Shown: positions 42,270-52,176 of the stretch, piece by piece
How positions within the stretch are numbered: position 1 is the stretch's first letter
How the letters are laid out: each line of letters begins with the position of its first letter
Assembly (NCBI GenBank): GCA_934047225.1
Contig: OW203990.1
Span: 27,321,045-27,385,044 of the forward strand
DNA from: Ypsolopha sequella
Lineage: Eukaryota > Arthropoda > Insecta > Lepidoptera > Ypsolophidae
DNA length: 64,000 nt
Reading direction: 5' to 3'
The notes under the pieces: generated by a model
Told to the model about the DNA's origin: nothing
The model's input: only the letters and a program-made list of their open reading frames with translations
Databases searched by the model: none
Position numbers and translations under genes: made by a program

Positions 42270-45200
42270 TAGATCGATCGCTAGTAGCGGCGAGTGATTG
42301 TGATTCCGTGTCAAGCCGTTTATTTGTGAGTGATAAAAAAACGCGCATTCAATTTTTGGTCGATACTGGATCTGACTTGTGTGTCTACCCGCTTAGTTAT
42401 TTGAAAGGACCTCATAGACCTAAAACTAATTATGATTTGTTTGCTGCAAATGGCACTGTTATACATACTTATGGTACAATAAGTTTATGCTTAGATTTTG
42501 GCTTGCGCCGCGCTTTTTCTTGGCGTTTTGTAATTGCAAATGTTAGTAAACCCATAATAGGGGCAGATTTTATTTCATACTACAGTTTGCTTGTTGATAT
42601 ACGTCACTCACGCTTGATTGATAATGTGACTTCGCTTACTTCAGCCGCCTCACTCGCTTCTGCTTGCGCTTGCCCGCAAATTAAAGCTTTAACAGGTGAA
42701 TCAATTTATCACAAGATACTACAACAATATCCGGACTTGACCAGACTTGCTGGTGACCCAGTTGAACGTAAGGTTAAACATAATACTCAACATTTCATCA
42801 GAACTACTCCTGGGCCACCTGTTTTTAGCCGTCCAAGACGTCTCGCACCTGATAGACTAAAAATTGCGAAGCAAGAGTTTGAAGATATGGTTCGTAGTGG
42901 TATTGCTCGTAGATCTGAAAGTTCGTGGTCGTCTCCCTTACATCTTGTACCTAAAAAAGATAAAGGATGGCGTCCGTGCGGTGATTATCGCGCCTTGAAC
43001 GCACGTACCATACCCGATAGGTATCCGGTTCGACATATAGGGGACTTTTCACATAATTTATTCGGTTGTACTATATATACTAAGATAGATATGGTACGGG
43101 CCTACCATCACATTCCCATTGCGTCAGAGGACTCAGAGGATATACACAAAACCGCGATAACGACCCCGTTTGGTCTTTTCGAGTTTCCGTTAATGAGCTT
43201 CGGTTTGCGCAATTCCGCGCAGTCTTTTCAAAGGTTTATGGACGAAATACTAAAAGGCCTTGACTTTTGTTTTACGTATATTGATGACGTCATTATTGCG
43301 TCACAGAATGCGAATTTACATGAAAAACACTTAAAACTTGTTTTTGAGCGTCTCAACGAACATGGTGTTCTCATAAATCTTAACAAGAGCATGTTTGGAG
43401 TACCAGAGGTTGAATTTCTCGGATATTTAGTCAATTCTGAAGGTACACGACCTCTTCCTGATAGAGTTACGGCAATTCAAGAGTTCACACGACCTAAAAA
43501 TATAAAAGAGCTTAGAAGATTCTTAGGAATGCTGAACTTTTATAGAAAGTTCATTGCAAATTCTGCTAAAGTTCAAGCTCCTCTTCACGCCTTACTTGGT
43601 GGTTCATCGGTTAAAGGTAGCCAGCCTATTGACTGGACTCCTTCGCTAGAAGCTGCTTTTGAATCTTGTAAAGATACAATTGCAAAAGCAACTCTCTTAG
43701 CACATCCCGACCCCAACGCACCACTGGCAATCGTAACTGACGCTTCAGATCGTTCTATTGGTTCTGCTTTACAACAGCAGGTCAACGGTCACTGGCAACC
43801 GCTTGCCTTCTTTTCTAAGAAATTGACACCAGCTCAATGTAAGTATAGCGCTTATGATCGCGAACTTCTCGCAATTTATGAATCCATAAAATATTTTCGT
43901 TATATGGTCGAACTCAAGCCATTTTTCGTTTTGACCGACCATAAACCAATCATATCGGCTTTTAAAAAGGCTCCTGAAAAATGTTCACCACGACAGTTTC
44001 GGTACTTAGATTTCATCTCACAATTCACCACCGATATACGTTATATATCTGGTACGGATAACGTTGTAGCTGATGCTCTTTCTAGGACTGAAGCTGTTAC
44101 CAATGTCATTGACCTGAACTCTCTTGCATTTTCTCAGACCACAGACAGTGAACTGCGCTCATTAATGGGTAGTAAAACATCGCTCGTATTAAAAAAAGTT
44201 GAGATACCCGGGTCGAGTCAGAAATTATTTTGTGACGTTTCAAAACCAGTACCGCGACCGTTTGTCACTGCTGAGTTTCGCAGACAGGTCTTCGATTTAC
44301 TCCACGGGTTAAGTCATCCTGGTGCTAAGACAACCATAAAATTGGTTACTCAGCGCTACGTCTGGCCCGGAGTACGGAAGGATTGCCGAGATTGGGCACG
44401 GACATGTATAAATTGTCAAAAATCTAAAGTTTCACGACACGTTCATGCACCCGTTCAAGCCTTTGCTCCTCCTTCAGCTCGTTTTTCTCATGTACACATT
44501 GATTTAATTGGGCCGCTGCCATTTTCTAATGGATATAGATATTGCTTTACTGCTGTTGATCGTTTTACACGATGGCCTGAAGTTGTACCTTTAGAAAATA
44601 TTACAGCTGAAAATGTTGCTAAAGCCTTCATATCAAGCTGGGTATCTCGCTTTGGCTGTGCAGAAAAAGTGACCACGGATAGAGGGAAACAATTTGATTC
44701 AAATCTCTTTAAACAGATTTCCCTAATGACTGGAACGCAGCATTTAAAAACTACATCTTATCATCCTGCCTCTAACGGTATGGTAGAAAGATTTCACCGT
44801 CAGTTAAAAGCTGCGATTATGTGTCATGCGAATGAAAATTGGACAGAAGTACTGCCGCTAATTTTACTCGGCATCCGAAGTTCCTGGAAGGAAGATTTGT
44901 CAGCCTCATCAGCTGAGTTGGTTTATGGAGAATCAATACGTCTCCCAGGAGATTTCTTATCTTCATCCATGCCTGATACTGTGACTGATTACACGGATTT
45001 TTTGTCTAGGTTAAGATCACACATTCGCAAATTGCAGCCTTCGACGGTTGTACGTCACGGTGAGCAAAACGTTTTTATTTTTAAAGAATTAGCTAATGCT
45101 TCTCATGTTTTTTTAAGACAGGATTTGGTTAGGAAATCTTTACAACCGCCATATACAGGTCCCTATCGCGTCATAGACCGTACAGATAAGACTTTCAAGA

Positions 45201-45361
45201 TTGATATTGGTGGCAAGACTGTTACTGTTTCGATCGACAGGCTGAAGCCTGCATATGTGCTCAAGAGTAGGCCTGATGAAATGACGAAATGTTCAACTGC
45301 TCCTTGTAGGGCAACGCGTTCCGGCAGGCAAGTGCGGTTTCCTGATTTTTATCGACCTTAA
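42254..45361 (+). CDS. pol: Gypsy Pol polyprotein: protease, RT, RNase H, integrase
   Basis: The frame is open from 42254 to TAA at 45361, about 1035 codons. The GTG at 42308 is not a likely start; expression by -1 frameshift from gag is. Domains in order: aspartic protease [13 protein letters not shown] (near 42357); RT with [42 protein letters not shown] and the catalytic [10 protein letters not shown] near 43270; RNase [18 protein letters not shown] near 43725 with the Glu in [10 protein letters not shown]; integrase zinc domain ([10 protein letters not shown]...[12 protein letters not shown]); DDE core with [19 protein letters not shown] and [10 protein letters not shown]; and a C-terminal basic part with [12 protein letters not shown], the usual last integrase module. 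All catalytic residues are present. The frame ends 18 nt before the 3' LTR. Confidence 0.95.
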   Translation, partial: LFKKLVDRSLVAASDCDSVSSRLFVSDKKTRIQFLVDTGSDLCVYPLSYLKGPHRPKTNYDLFAANGTVIHTYGTISLCLDFGLRRAFSWRFVIANVSKPIIGADFISYYSLLVDIRHSRLIDNVTSLTSAASLASACACPQIKALTGESIYHKILQQYPDLTRLAGDPVERKVKHNTQHFIRTTPGPPVFSRPRRLAPDRLKIAKQEFEDMVRSGIARRSESSWSSPLHLVPKKDKGWRPCGDYRALNARTIPDRYPVRHIGDFSHNLFGCTIYTKIDMVRAYHHIPIASEDSEDIHKTAITTPFGLFEFPLMSFGLRNSAQSFQRFMDEILKGLDFCFTYIDDVIIASQNANLHEKHLKLVFERLNEHGVLINLNKSMFGVPEVEFLGYLVNSEGTRPLPDRVTAIQEFTRPKNIKELRRFLGMLNFYRKFIANSAKVQAPLHALLGGSSVKGSQPIDWTPSLEAAFESCKDTIAKATLLAHPDPNAPLAIVTDASDRSIGSALQQQVNGHWQPLAFFSKKLTPAQCKYSAYDRELLAIYESIKYFRYMVELKPFFVLTDHKPIISAFKKAPEKCSPRQFRYLDFISQFTTDIRYISGTDNVVADALSRTEAVTNVIDLNSLAFSQTTDSELRSLMGSKTSLVLKKVEIPGSSQKLFCDVSKPVPRPFVTAEFRRQVFDLLHGLSHPGAKTTIKLVTQRYVWPGVRKDCRDWARTCINCQKSKVSRHVHAPVQAFAPPSARFSHVHIDLIGPLPFSNGYRYCFTAVDRFTRWPEVVPLENITAENVAKAFISSWVSRFGCAEKVTTDRGKQFDSNLFKQISLMTGTQHLKTTSYHPASNGMVERFHRQLKAAIMCHANENWTEVLPLILLGIRSSWKEDLSASSAELVYGESIRLPGDFLSSSMPDTVTDYTDFLSRLRSHIRKLQPSTVVRHGEQNVFIFKELANASHVFLRQDLVRKSLQPPYTGPYRVIDRTDKTFKIDIGGKTVTVSIDRLKPAYVLKSRPDEMTKCSTAPCRATRSGRQVRFPDFYRP
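42260..42266 (+). promoter_or_regulatory. -1 ribosomal frameshift site A-AAA-AAC at the gag/pol junction
   Basis: In the gag frame the codons are AAA AAC TAG, preceded by A, so the slippery heptamer is A AAA AAC with the gag stop directly after it. A -1 slip enters the pol frame, which is open from 42254. Downstream, CGCT-AGT-AGCG (42280-42290) can form a small hairpin, and GATCGATC is self-complementary; a pseudoknot was not worked out. Confidence 0.8.
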
Positions 45362-45367
45362 GGTCTC

Positions 45368-45379
45368 CGAGGGGGCTGA
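45368..45379 (+). other. Polypurine tract
   Basis: GAGGGGGCTGA directly precedes the 3' LTR and fits the plus-strand primer position, although it contains CT. Confidence 0.6.
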
Positions 45380-45691
45380 TGTGGCGATATCACATTGTCA
45401 TGTAAGAGTGAGACAGAACTATCGTATTTACATCGGCGCACGAGCCGAGTGTGACCGAGCAATCTTCCGATTGATTCGTGTATCTCCGTCGGATTAGTCC
45501 AGTCGCTGAAATACCTCGATGCACGCCGGAGGGCTGCTCGTTCGCGCTCCGCCGACTATAACGAGTTATATATGCGTACCTATGTATTACTAAGATTGTG
45601 TTTTATTGATAAGGTGTTGTGGATATTGAATACAACGGTATCGTGAACATATACGTGTTTAACTTATAAACCTGTCCAACTAACACCTATA
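45380..45691 (+). repeat. 3' LTR (312 bp)
   Basis: By eye identical to 41072-41383 over all 312 positions. Followed by CCCC, the duplicated target. Confidence 0.95.
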
Positions 45692-45891
45692 CCCCCTTAA
45701 ATCTTTATTTTATTCTGTTTTTTAGTATTTGTTGTTATAGCGGCAACAAAAATACGAGTAAATCATCTGTGAAAATTTCAACTGTCTAACTATCACGCTT
45801 CATGAGATACATCCTGGTGACAGACGGACAGCGGAGTCTTATTAATAGGGTCCCGTTGGTTATCCTTCGGGTACGGAACCCTAAAAAGGGA

Positions 45892-46459
45892 AACATCAAG
45901 GTCAACGTTAGTGCAAACACTTCTCTATAAGCAATACTTCAGCAATGTAAAAGCAATAAGCGTGTTAAGAAACGGCGTTGCGAATGAAGCTAATGCACTC
46001 AATCAGCTGTCAATTCAACTTGGAATTGCTATACAGAACTGCGGATTATTCGTTCATGCTCAAACTCCCTACCTTGGAGCAACACCGTATGGACTCATTG
46101 GAAATGATAAAGTCGTGGAAATTAAGTGCCCTTTGTCAGTTTACAAACAGAATTTGAACGACGTAGATGTCTTAAATAAATTACCATTTTTCAAAAAGAA
46201 AGACGTTGCACTGGTAATTAGCAAGAATCAGGACTGGTTTTATCAAATGAGTAATTTAATTTTTGAATCTAGATCTAGTTACTATTTAACAGGTTTCTTT
46301 TCTATTTCTTCATGTTTAATTTTTCAGGTTCAGGGCCAGTTACTTATAGCGCGAAGTAAAAGTTGCGTTTTCAGTATATGGTCTGGGAAGAACAACCCGT
46401 TGCACATAGAAACTATTGACCTGTGTGAAAATGACACAAAAAAAGAAAAAGAATTCTAA
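45892..46459 (+). pseudogene. YqaJ-type (lambda-exonuclease-like) nuclease fragment with retained intron
   Basis: The frame encodes TLVQTLLYKQYFSNVKA, then RNGVANEANALNQLSIQLG, CGLFVHAQTPYLGATPYGLI, KVVEIKCPLSVY, WFYQ, VQGQLLIARSKSCVFSIWSG and HIETIDL. This is the YqaJ viral-recombinase fold: NExxA, ATPxGLI and the ExK motif in EIKCP, then the QGQL helix. The conserved ATPDG Asp is replaced by Tyr. Between WFYQ and VQGQL sits an 81-nt insert (46247-46327), in frame and stop-free, ending TTTAATTTTTCAG and starting ATGAGTAAT where GTGAGT would be a donor. It looks like an intron whose +1 G became A. Two AATAAA signals follow the stop. YqaJ proteins of this kind accompany some eukaryotic DNA transposons, but a host or viral origin cannot be excluded. 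The upstream half is at 40760-40980. Confidence 0.75.
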
Positions 46460-46767
46460 AGAAATCAGTTCTATTCTTACATTTTAGCAGATGTATGTTT
46501 TAAATAAAAAAATAAACGATTACAGTGTTAGTAAGATTAAGCTTGTAAAAAATAAACGATATTTTCTTTTTATTTATACTGTTAGTAAAATTAAACTTTT
46601 AAGTTAATACAATATTCACAAATCATATACCTACATATGATTATATTATTTATAGCAAAATCCTTCGCTTTAGAAACTCACAATATTATTAGAGTGCATA
46701 GTAAAAACAAAATCTCAGGGGCTCGAAGCGAACTTTTTTCAAAGAATTTTGTTTCTGATTGATTTTT
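46460..46767. other. Non-coding gap, 3' of the YqaJ fragment
   Basis: AT-rich, with two imperfect repeats of AAAAATAAACGAT (about 46507 and 46548). No gene. Confidence 0.5.
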
Positions 46768-47130
46768 AGGGTTCCGTGCCTAAAAGGACCATTCTCACCA
46801 GATTCAGTTGTCCGCCCGTCCATCCGTATGTCACAGCCTCATAACTTTAGCACCGTTTAAGATAAAGACATGAAATTTGGCACAAACATAGCGTTAATTT
46901 GCTCATATATCACGGTGTAAAAAAAATATGAAAAATATGATATTGTTCAAAATATTTCAAAAACAAAAGTGAGAAAAATAAAAAATATTAGCTTAAATCA
47001 TGGTAATATGAGTTTACGTAAAGATTACAGGAAAAATAAAGCGGTTGAGAAATTCACGAAAAAAAATGACAAAATTATATTTATCATCCACAATACAGAA
47101 CCCTAGGTACGCGAGTCTGACTCGCACTTG
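46768..47130 (+). repeat. Dispersed repeat F, copy 2
   Basis: It starts TTAGGGTTCCGTGCCTAAAA and shares CAGCCTCATAACTTTAGC with copy 1 at 31446. It ends AGAACCCTAGGTACGCGAG and CACTTGGCTGG. Non-coding. Confidence 0.75.
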
Positions 47131-48054
47131 GCTGGTTTTTTTTCATGTTACCTTGCACTCTAATAATAAACGTATACATTTTGTGTAACATTTAAACAAC
47201 GCCGAGGTGCGGCGCCGCTACGCCAACCAAATTTGATCGGCGCACAGTCGCCGCCGGCAAATTCGAGTCGGCGCCCACGTCTAAAAAATATAGTAGGTAC
47301 TAATGTAGCAGTTAATTAGGGAAATACTAAAAATGTTTGTATTATTATGTAAACAAATGTGACTATGGTCAAAAGTTTTAAATTTAACTTATATTCTCGA
47401 AATGTATATTTTAACTACCGTTTTGTTTTAACATTTAATTAAATAAATACTTGATGTCCACAAATGTTTAATACTTTAATACATATTACCCAATTTTCTG
47501 TTTCAATTTATCTTTTCCAATAGCTATGCAACATTTCGCACACAAGCGCCTCTAGTGCCGATTTGTGGCACTAAAATTCATTTGCGGGGAAGCGCGGGGG
47601 AAATCTCAATTTCTCAGCGGCCTGGGCCAAGCTTTAAATTAAATAAATAAAATATTTATTTATGAGCGTTCTAATTAATAAACAGCGCTGCCTGTTGAAT
47701 TTATACGTCTTTTAAAAAATCGTTTATCACCTCTACAGGCCTTCAACCTTGTTTCGTCCAAACCTTCAACACTAGGTTATTTACTGTTTACTTTTATTTT
47801 ATTTTTTTGTTATTACAAAAACCAGAGCCTCAAAGATTTATAATCGTAGCTAATAACATCAAAGCTTTACATTTTCTACAATAATACATTTAAAACGAAC
47901 TTCAAAGACCCAGAAGAAGAAATAGTAATATTGAAAGGTTAGCGGTGTAGGATGTCAGAGTAAGTGCAAGTGTGTGTGTGTGTATGGTAGGGTAGGGAAC
48001 TAGAATAGAGGATGTTGATAATTATTTGTTACGAATATAGTATGCATAGCCTAC
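47131..48054. other. Non-coding gap
   Basis: A short GC-rich patch at 47203-47280; a (GT)n stretch near 47965. No gene or partner recognised. Confidence 0.4.
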
Positions 48055-48305
48055 CGACATAGCCTGCCGAATCAGTAAGTTAAAGTGGCAGTGGACTGGC
48101 CACATTTGTCGCTGACGTGATAATCGTTGGGGCATTGGAATGGAGACCACGTACCGCAAAGCGCAGCGTAGGCCTCCCTCGTGCCCGCTGGACTGACGAT
48201 CTGAAGGACGTTGCGGGTTGCGGCTGGATGAGGATGACTGAGGACCGCCAAGAGTGGCGTAATATGGGGGAGGCCTATGTCCAGCAGTGGACGAATACGG
48301 GCTGA
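48055..48305 (+). pseudogene. Non-LTR retroelement C-terminal tail
   Basis: The plus-strand frames read KLKWQWTGHIC (about 48073-48105) and WRPRTAKRSVGLPRARWTDD, LKDVAGCGWMRM, EDRQEWRNMGEAYVQQWTNTG. The WTGHxxR...WRPRxxKRSxGxPxxRWxDDL...DRxxWxxxGEAYVQQW end is characteristic of an insect endonuclease-RT family, resembling RTE. Only the end is present; the two pieces are in different frames. It is followed by a short (GATA)-like tail, TGGATAGATGATAG. Confidence 0.8.
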
Positions 48306-48554
48306 TGGATAGATGATAGTATGCAGTCACATTCTTATTATATATTTTATTAAACAATATAACACTTAAATAACATTAAAAAAACTAGACTACCTATAAA
48401 TTAATAGAAATATAAAAGATAAAATTATACCTAACTAAAAAATAAATTAAGAAAAACTTACCTTTAAATTAAACAATATAAAATATTTTTTCCAAATCAC
48501 CGCCGTCGATCGGTAGGGTCCCCAAAAGGCTGGAAGCATTTCCTCGTTGGATAG

Positions 48555-49232
48555 CTATAAGCTAAGACGCTGTCCGAGGTATGCCCCAGCCCTCCGGTCC
48601 CCTGAAACGTCGACCAGTCGCGAAGATATTTCCTTGAACATCTGCTTCGCGGCTGGACCCCACGGCCCTAAAGTTTCTACTCCAAAAGGCGCAAATATAT
48701 AGTCTGAACCTAGATCTACATACTTGCGCCTTTTGGAGTCCTCTGCTGAGGCTGCCGCAGCACCAGCTTTAGCGGCAGTCGCTTGGATGTAGGACGCCGC
48801 CAATGTGTCGACACAAGTGGCGTCCCACACCAGCGACCTGCCATTTTTCCACGGAATGAGTGTCATTCCATCGGGCCTCTTACCGTCGCTGCGTACAATG
48901 CCTTTCGGCTCCAAAATAGCCGGCACACCAATGGTGGCAAGGGCCCAACGGATGACATCATTCAGACTGGCATGCCGCGACAGACGTCCAGCGCTCCTTT
49001 TGCAGGATAGGCCATGGTGTCCAAGCTGGTCGACGTTGACACCACATCGACAGCGGTGAGGTTCATTTGTCCTGGCGCCGATGCGGAGACTCACGGCTAA
49101 AGAAAACGTTGTTTTGTCCAGCCGAGTGCCAATGACGACAGATGGTAAAGCGTGCAGCCAGTTACCTGACTCCCGCTTGCCAGCTGCCAAAAGACGAGCT
49201 CGGTCCGCAGCGTTGTTGGAGGTCTCCAACAT
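48555..49232 (-). pseudogene. C-terminal zinc knuckle and restriction-like endonuclease piece
   Basis: 225 codons in the next frame. RCRCGVNVDQLGHHGLSC has the C-x-C...H...C arrangement of the knuckle preceding restriction-like endonucleases in site-specific non-LTR elements. KRPDGMTLIPWKNGRSLVWD then ATCVDTLA carries the RPD...D core expected of a PD-(D/E)xK nuclease, which nicks the target to prime reverse transcription. The end is VSGDRRAGAYLGQRLSL. The same end is recognisable in the fragments at 9.6 and 21.9 kb. Confidence 0.85.
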
Positions 49233-50443
49233 TTTTTTTTAACCTTGCTGCAGATCGGCTCGTCCCATAATTTTTGAGAATTCAAATCCGTGGGCAGGCT
49301 CTCGCCGGGACAGGCAAGCGTCCAAGCGTCCCTGGCCTCCACCAAGCACGAGGCCTCAACATCACCGAGTGATGGGCTTATTATTGTACCATAGAGGTCC
49401 TTCGTGCTGTGGCTGGAGGACAGCAAAGCAGGGAGGGCTACACAAGAAATTTGGCGAATCCCCAGGCCACCGAGCCGGACTGGAAGGGTGGCTTGGCTCC
49501 AAGACCGGTCAGTGAGTGAGCAGTTTAAAATAGTTACTAAAGTTTGACGAAGAATATTATCAAAAATTTTGAGATAGACGTCAAATTTCCAAAGGGGACA
49601 GCAACGCAAAACGTAAATTAATTTTGGAACAAAAAGACAACATTTTAAAATAAAGAAAGCAATGTGTGGATTTATACCGGTTAAACGGTCAGAAACAGCG
49701 ATGAATTTGGCTACCTGCTCATTCACGTAGCCGGGGATCGATTCGTTTAAGACCGGGGCTCCAAGGAGGCGCAACGACTCGTTATCGACAATTTTTATTT
49801 TAGGAGCAATACTATTAAATTTTGAAATTATAGCAGCTTTATCTATGGGATTGATGAGATTTGAAACAAATAGTTCGCACTTTGAGAAGTTAAGTTCAAG
49901 GCCTATGTCTTTAAATTTCTCAATTAAAATTTCAAGGTCAGTAAGAACAGTTGTGGCATTGCCTCCAATGGAACCGTCATCCAAGTACCAAACATTAAAT
50001 TTTGAATTTATGGTTTTAATTATCGGATTGATAGCCAGACTGGATATTGCCGGTCCAAGCGGATCGCCCTGCTGACAGCCTGTTGCTGATTCCAAAAGGT
50101 GGTTTTTATATATTAATTTTGATGTGCTACCATAGCACTGATACGTGTAGCTATATATTGCTGGGGAGTGATTTTTTATCTCTCTCAGCAAGGCTCCCCT
50201 GTCCACGGAGTTGAAGGCATTCTTGACATCAACCTTCAACAGAACTTCACCTGCATTATGAGTGAGGAAGGTGCGGGCTGCATGGACTGCAGCCTCACAC
50301 CCTCCCCTGCTACCAAAACCTAGTTGAAATGGTTGTAATTTTGGTGTCAAATCTTCCAGGATATGTTTACAGCAAATTTTGGAAACTATTCGCCGAAAAG
50401 TGTTGCCTACAGCAATGGGTCTGATTCCGCCATCCTTCCGCAC
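49097..50443 (-). pseudogene. RT domain piece
   Basis: 448 codons. RT motifs: GGIRPIAVGNTFRRIVSKI, QLGFGSRGGCEAAVHAART, VLLKVDVKNAFNSVDRGALL (motif A), GCQQGDPLGPAI (motif B), and FNVWYLDDGSIGGNAT (motif C, with YLDD instead of the more common YADD/FADD). Then LNFSKCELFV and the thumb region to about 49300. The last portion, ARDAWTLACPGESLPTD, leads toward the endonuclease region but the frame shifts near 49230. The motif A, B and C residues are intact. Confidence 0.88.
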
Positions 50444-51300
50444 ACTCTCCCTGACAACATCAGATTCGCTAGCCGCGCGATGTCCTCAAGGAGGGTTTGA
50501 CCGGCATGCCCATTAGACCCACCTACTAAATCTTTCAAGTGTTGGGGGCTGATGCCGTCTAACCCAGCAGCTGACCCGTTTTTAAAAGACATCACTGCAG
50601 CTAGCGCATCCTCCACTGTGGCCTCGGGTGTGCGGTCGGTAGGATGGGGTGGATCAGGTAGCGAGCAGGTTCCGGCTGAAGGTGGATGTTTTGAAGCCAG
50701 AGCCAAAAGTGTATCTGGAGAGTCAGGAGCCATGGTATCCTCAGAGAAGAGGAGATGAGCGGCCCCTCTAATATCTCCATCATTAAATTTACTTTCAATT
50801 TTATTTTTTATTGCTGATGAATGTTGGTATTTTATAGTATCGTTATTATCCGGGTTGAATTCTTGGTTGGATATGCAATTATCTTTAATTTTTTGTGTGA
50901 GTGAGCCTCTCTCACTTCTCCCCTTCCTCACGTGCAGGATCCGGTATGCGAATGTGAAAAGTTGTTTCCAGCAATCTTCGTTGTTTTCGTCTATAACTGA
51001 TTTGATGCATTTGGACAGAGAGGTCGCTACAGTTATACGGGCCCCCCTTGGAATTCGTTTTACAACCGGTATTGTAGTCTTGTATGTGCTTATGAGTTTC
51101 CAAAGAGGACTATTGATTGTAGGGGTATTTTGGTTTGAAGTAGGGCACGGGGTTATCTTGGCTTGCGGATGTTTTACTGAAGTATGAATTTTTAGTCCTC
51201 TCTGTCCTTTAAAATTCTTATTGCATTCCGGGCACTGCACGCGATCTGCTGAGGGCTGGCTGCCGGCACCCGCGCTGGATGGGCCGGGCGTCTGCGACAT
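50407..51300 (-). pseudogene. N-terminal part: C2H2 finger and RT start
   Basis: 297 codons from an ATG at 51300. Residues 23-44 form CPECNKNFKGQRGLKIHTSV then KH, a C-x2-C-x12-H-x4-H zinc finger, expected to bind target DNA. A low-complexity linker follows. From about residue 225 comes the RT N-terminal extension: VEDALAAVMSFKNGSAAGLD then GISPQHLKDL, the usual KxGSAxGxDGI-like block. The frame ends at 50407, overlapping the next frame by 36 bp, where a frameshift has occurred (near 50440). It would form one polyprotein with the two pieces downstream. Confidence 0.85.
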
Positions 51301-51489
51301 ACGTCGCCAGGACGAGCTTGCGTGTCGGCAGGTACCCTATATCAAAAACAAAAATAAATTCCGAAAATAAAATAAATGCCTAAATGAATATAAAATACAT
51401 CAAATCTTAATATTAAAACATAAAATGGTACCGTTATTTAAAAATAAGTAAATAAGACTAAATTATAATATTTTACAGATACTTACAAA

Positions 51490-51885
51490 AAAAAAACCTA
51501 ATCTAAACTAAAATAGAAAAAATAAAAATTGTGCTGCGGCGCGGCGGTTGTACGTGCGGTGAAGGCGTCTCACGGTGACCTTTAGTTGGTGCACTCAGTA
51601 AGAGCACTGAAGTTGGGCGGGGGCTGGGCTGTGGGGCTCAAGCTGCAGAGAGTGGGCAGCAGCACGGGAAAGTGTTGGCTGCACACTGTAGCCCATGGAT
51701 GTACATGCTGAAGCCGTGGTCCTTGTGAGGTATGCTATCAAACTGGTGATGGTTGCTGGTGCACTTTTTATCAATAATCTTATCAATCATATTTATTAAA
51801 TGATCTTTCTTCAAATAACTTGCTTTTAGCGGCTCAGATTTACCAAAATTATAAATTATTAATAAAATTACGGAAAAAATACTTG
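51490..51885 (-). repeat. Dispersed repeat paired with 27245-27655
   Basis: Reverse-complement partner of 27245-27655, located about 190 bp upstream of the non-LTR element's ORF start and on the same strand. Differences are few by eye (for example CTGCTGCCC versus CGCTGCTCCCC). It could be the element's 5' leader or an independent insertion. A short minus-strand frame covers it; no domain is recognised. Confidence 0.8.
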
Positions 51886-52176
51886 CTCTAGCAGAATAGG
51901 AAGCGGATCTACCCAAAATATACGCTGTTATATTATCAGGATAAATAGTTTTATTTAGACTGAAAATAATGTTGACACAACCTCTGAGCTCTAAAAATTA
52001 TGGAATTTTGGAATTTACTTCTAAAAGTAGAAAAGTAAATTGCAAAAATCTTTAAATGACGATAACTTTTTCCCGACCTCCGATTTTAATGAAAAAAAGC
52101 CTATAATCTGCTCCAAATTAAGTTTTGTCCACTTGTGAAAATTACATGAAAATCCGTCTTTTATTATAATTATTAG

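Larger units (their letters stand above)
41072..45691 (+). mobile_element. Ty3/Gypsy LTR retrotransposon, structurally complete (4.62 kb)
   Basis: 312-bp LTRs at both ends, which read as identical. There is a gag ORF, then a pol ORF in the -1 frame with protease, RT, RNase H and integrase. A primer-binding position lies right after the 5' LTR and a purine-rich tract right before the 3' LTR. The target duplication is CCCC (41068-41071 and 45692-45695). No env ORF lies between pol and the 3' LTR, so this is a retrotransposon and not an errantivirus. All reading frames are open. It is therefore a recent insertion that may still be mobile. Confidence 0.95.
40985..45889 (+). repeat. Dispersed repeat G (40985-41071 and 45692-45889), split by the Gypsy element
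   Basis: The left part, AAGTGCGAGTCGGACTTGC then AGGGTTCCGTACC and GTTGTATGGGAGCCCC, and the right part, CCCCTTAAATCTTTATTTT then CAACTGTCTAACTATCACGC and GGTACGGAACCCTAAAAA, form one familiar lepidopteran repeat when the LTR element is removed. The four bases CCCC are duplicated at the junctions. The repeat in turn interrupts the YqaJ-type gene. Confidence 0.85.
48341..51330 (-). mobile_element. Non-LTR retrotransposon with zinc finger, RT and C-terminal endonuclease, frameshifted
   Basis: Minus strand, about 3 kb: N-terminal C2H2 finger, RT, then a zinc knuckle and restriction-like endonuclease, then an AT-rich 3' UTR ending near 48341. This order is that of R2/R4-type elements with restriction-like endonucleases. 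Three overlapping frames (51300-50407, 50443-49097, 49232-48555) show at least two frameshifts. Shorter 3' copies lie at 8889-9870 (plus strand), 21640-21985 and, more diverged, 29105-29335. Target specificity is not evident from the four 3' junctions. The clade is unassigned. Confidence 0.85.

Noticed and set aside
42308..45361. Independent translation start of pol at 42308
   Set aside because: The codon is GTG and the pol frame is open back to 42254; the A-AAA-AAC site at the gag stop explains expression better.
41072..45691. Endogenous retrovirus (errantivirus) with env
   Set aside because: Only 18 nt separate the pol stop from the 3' LTR, and no env-like frame is present.
47203..47280. 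CpG-rich promoter at the GC patch
   Set aside because: No initiator, TATA box or downstream frame; probably part of a dispersed repeat.
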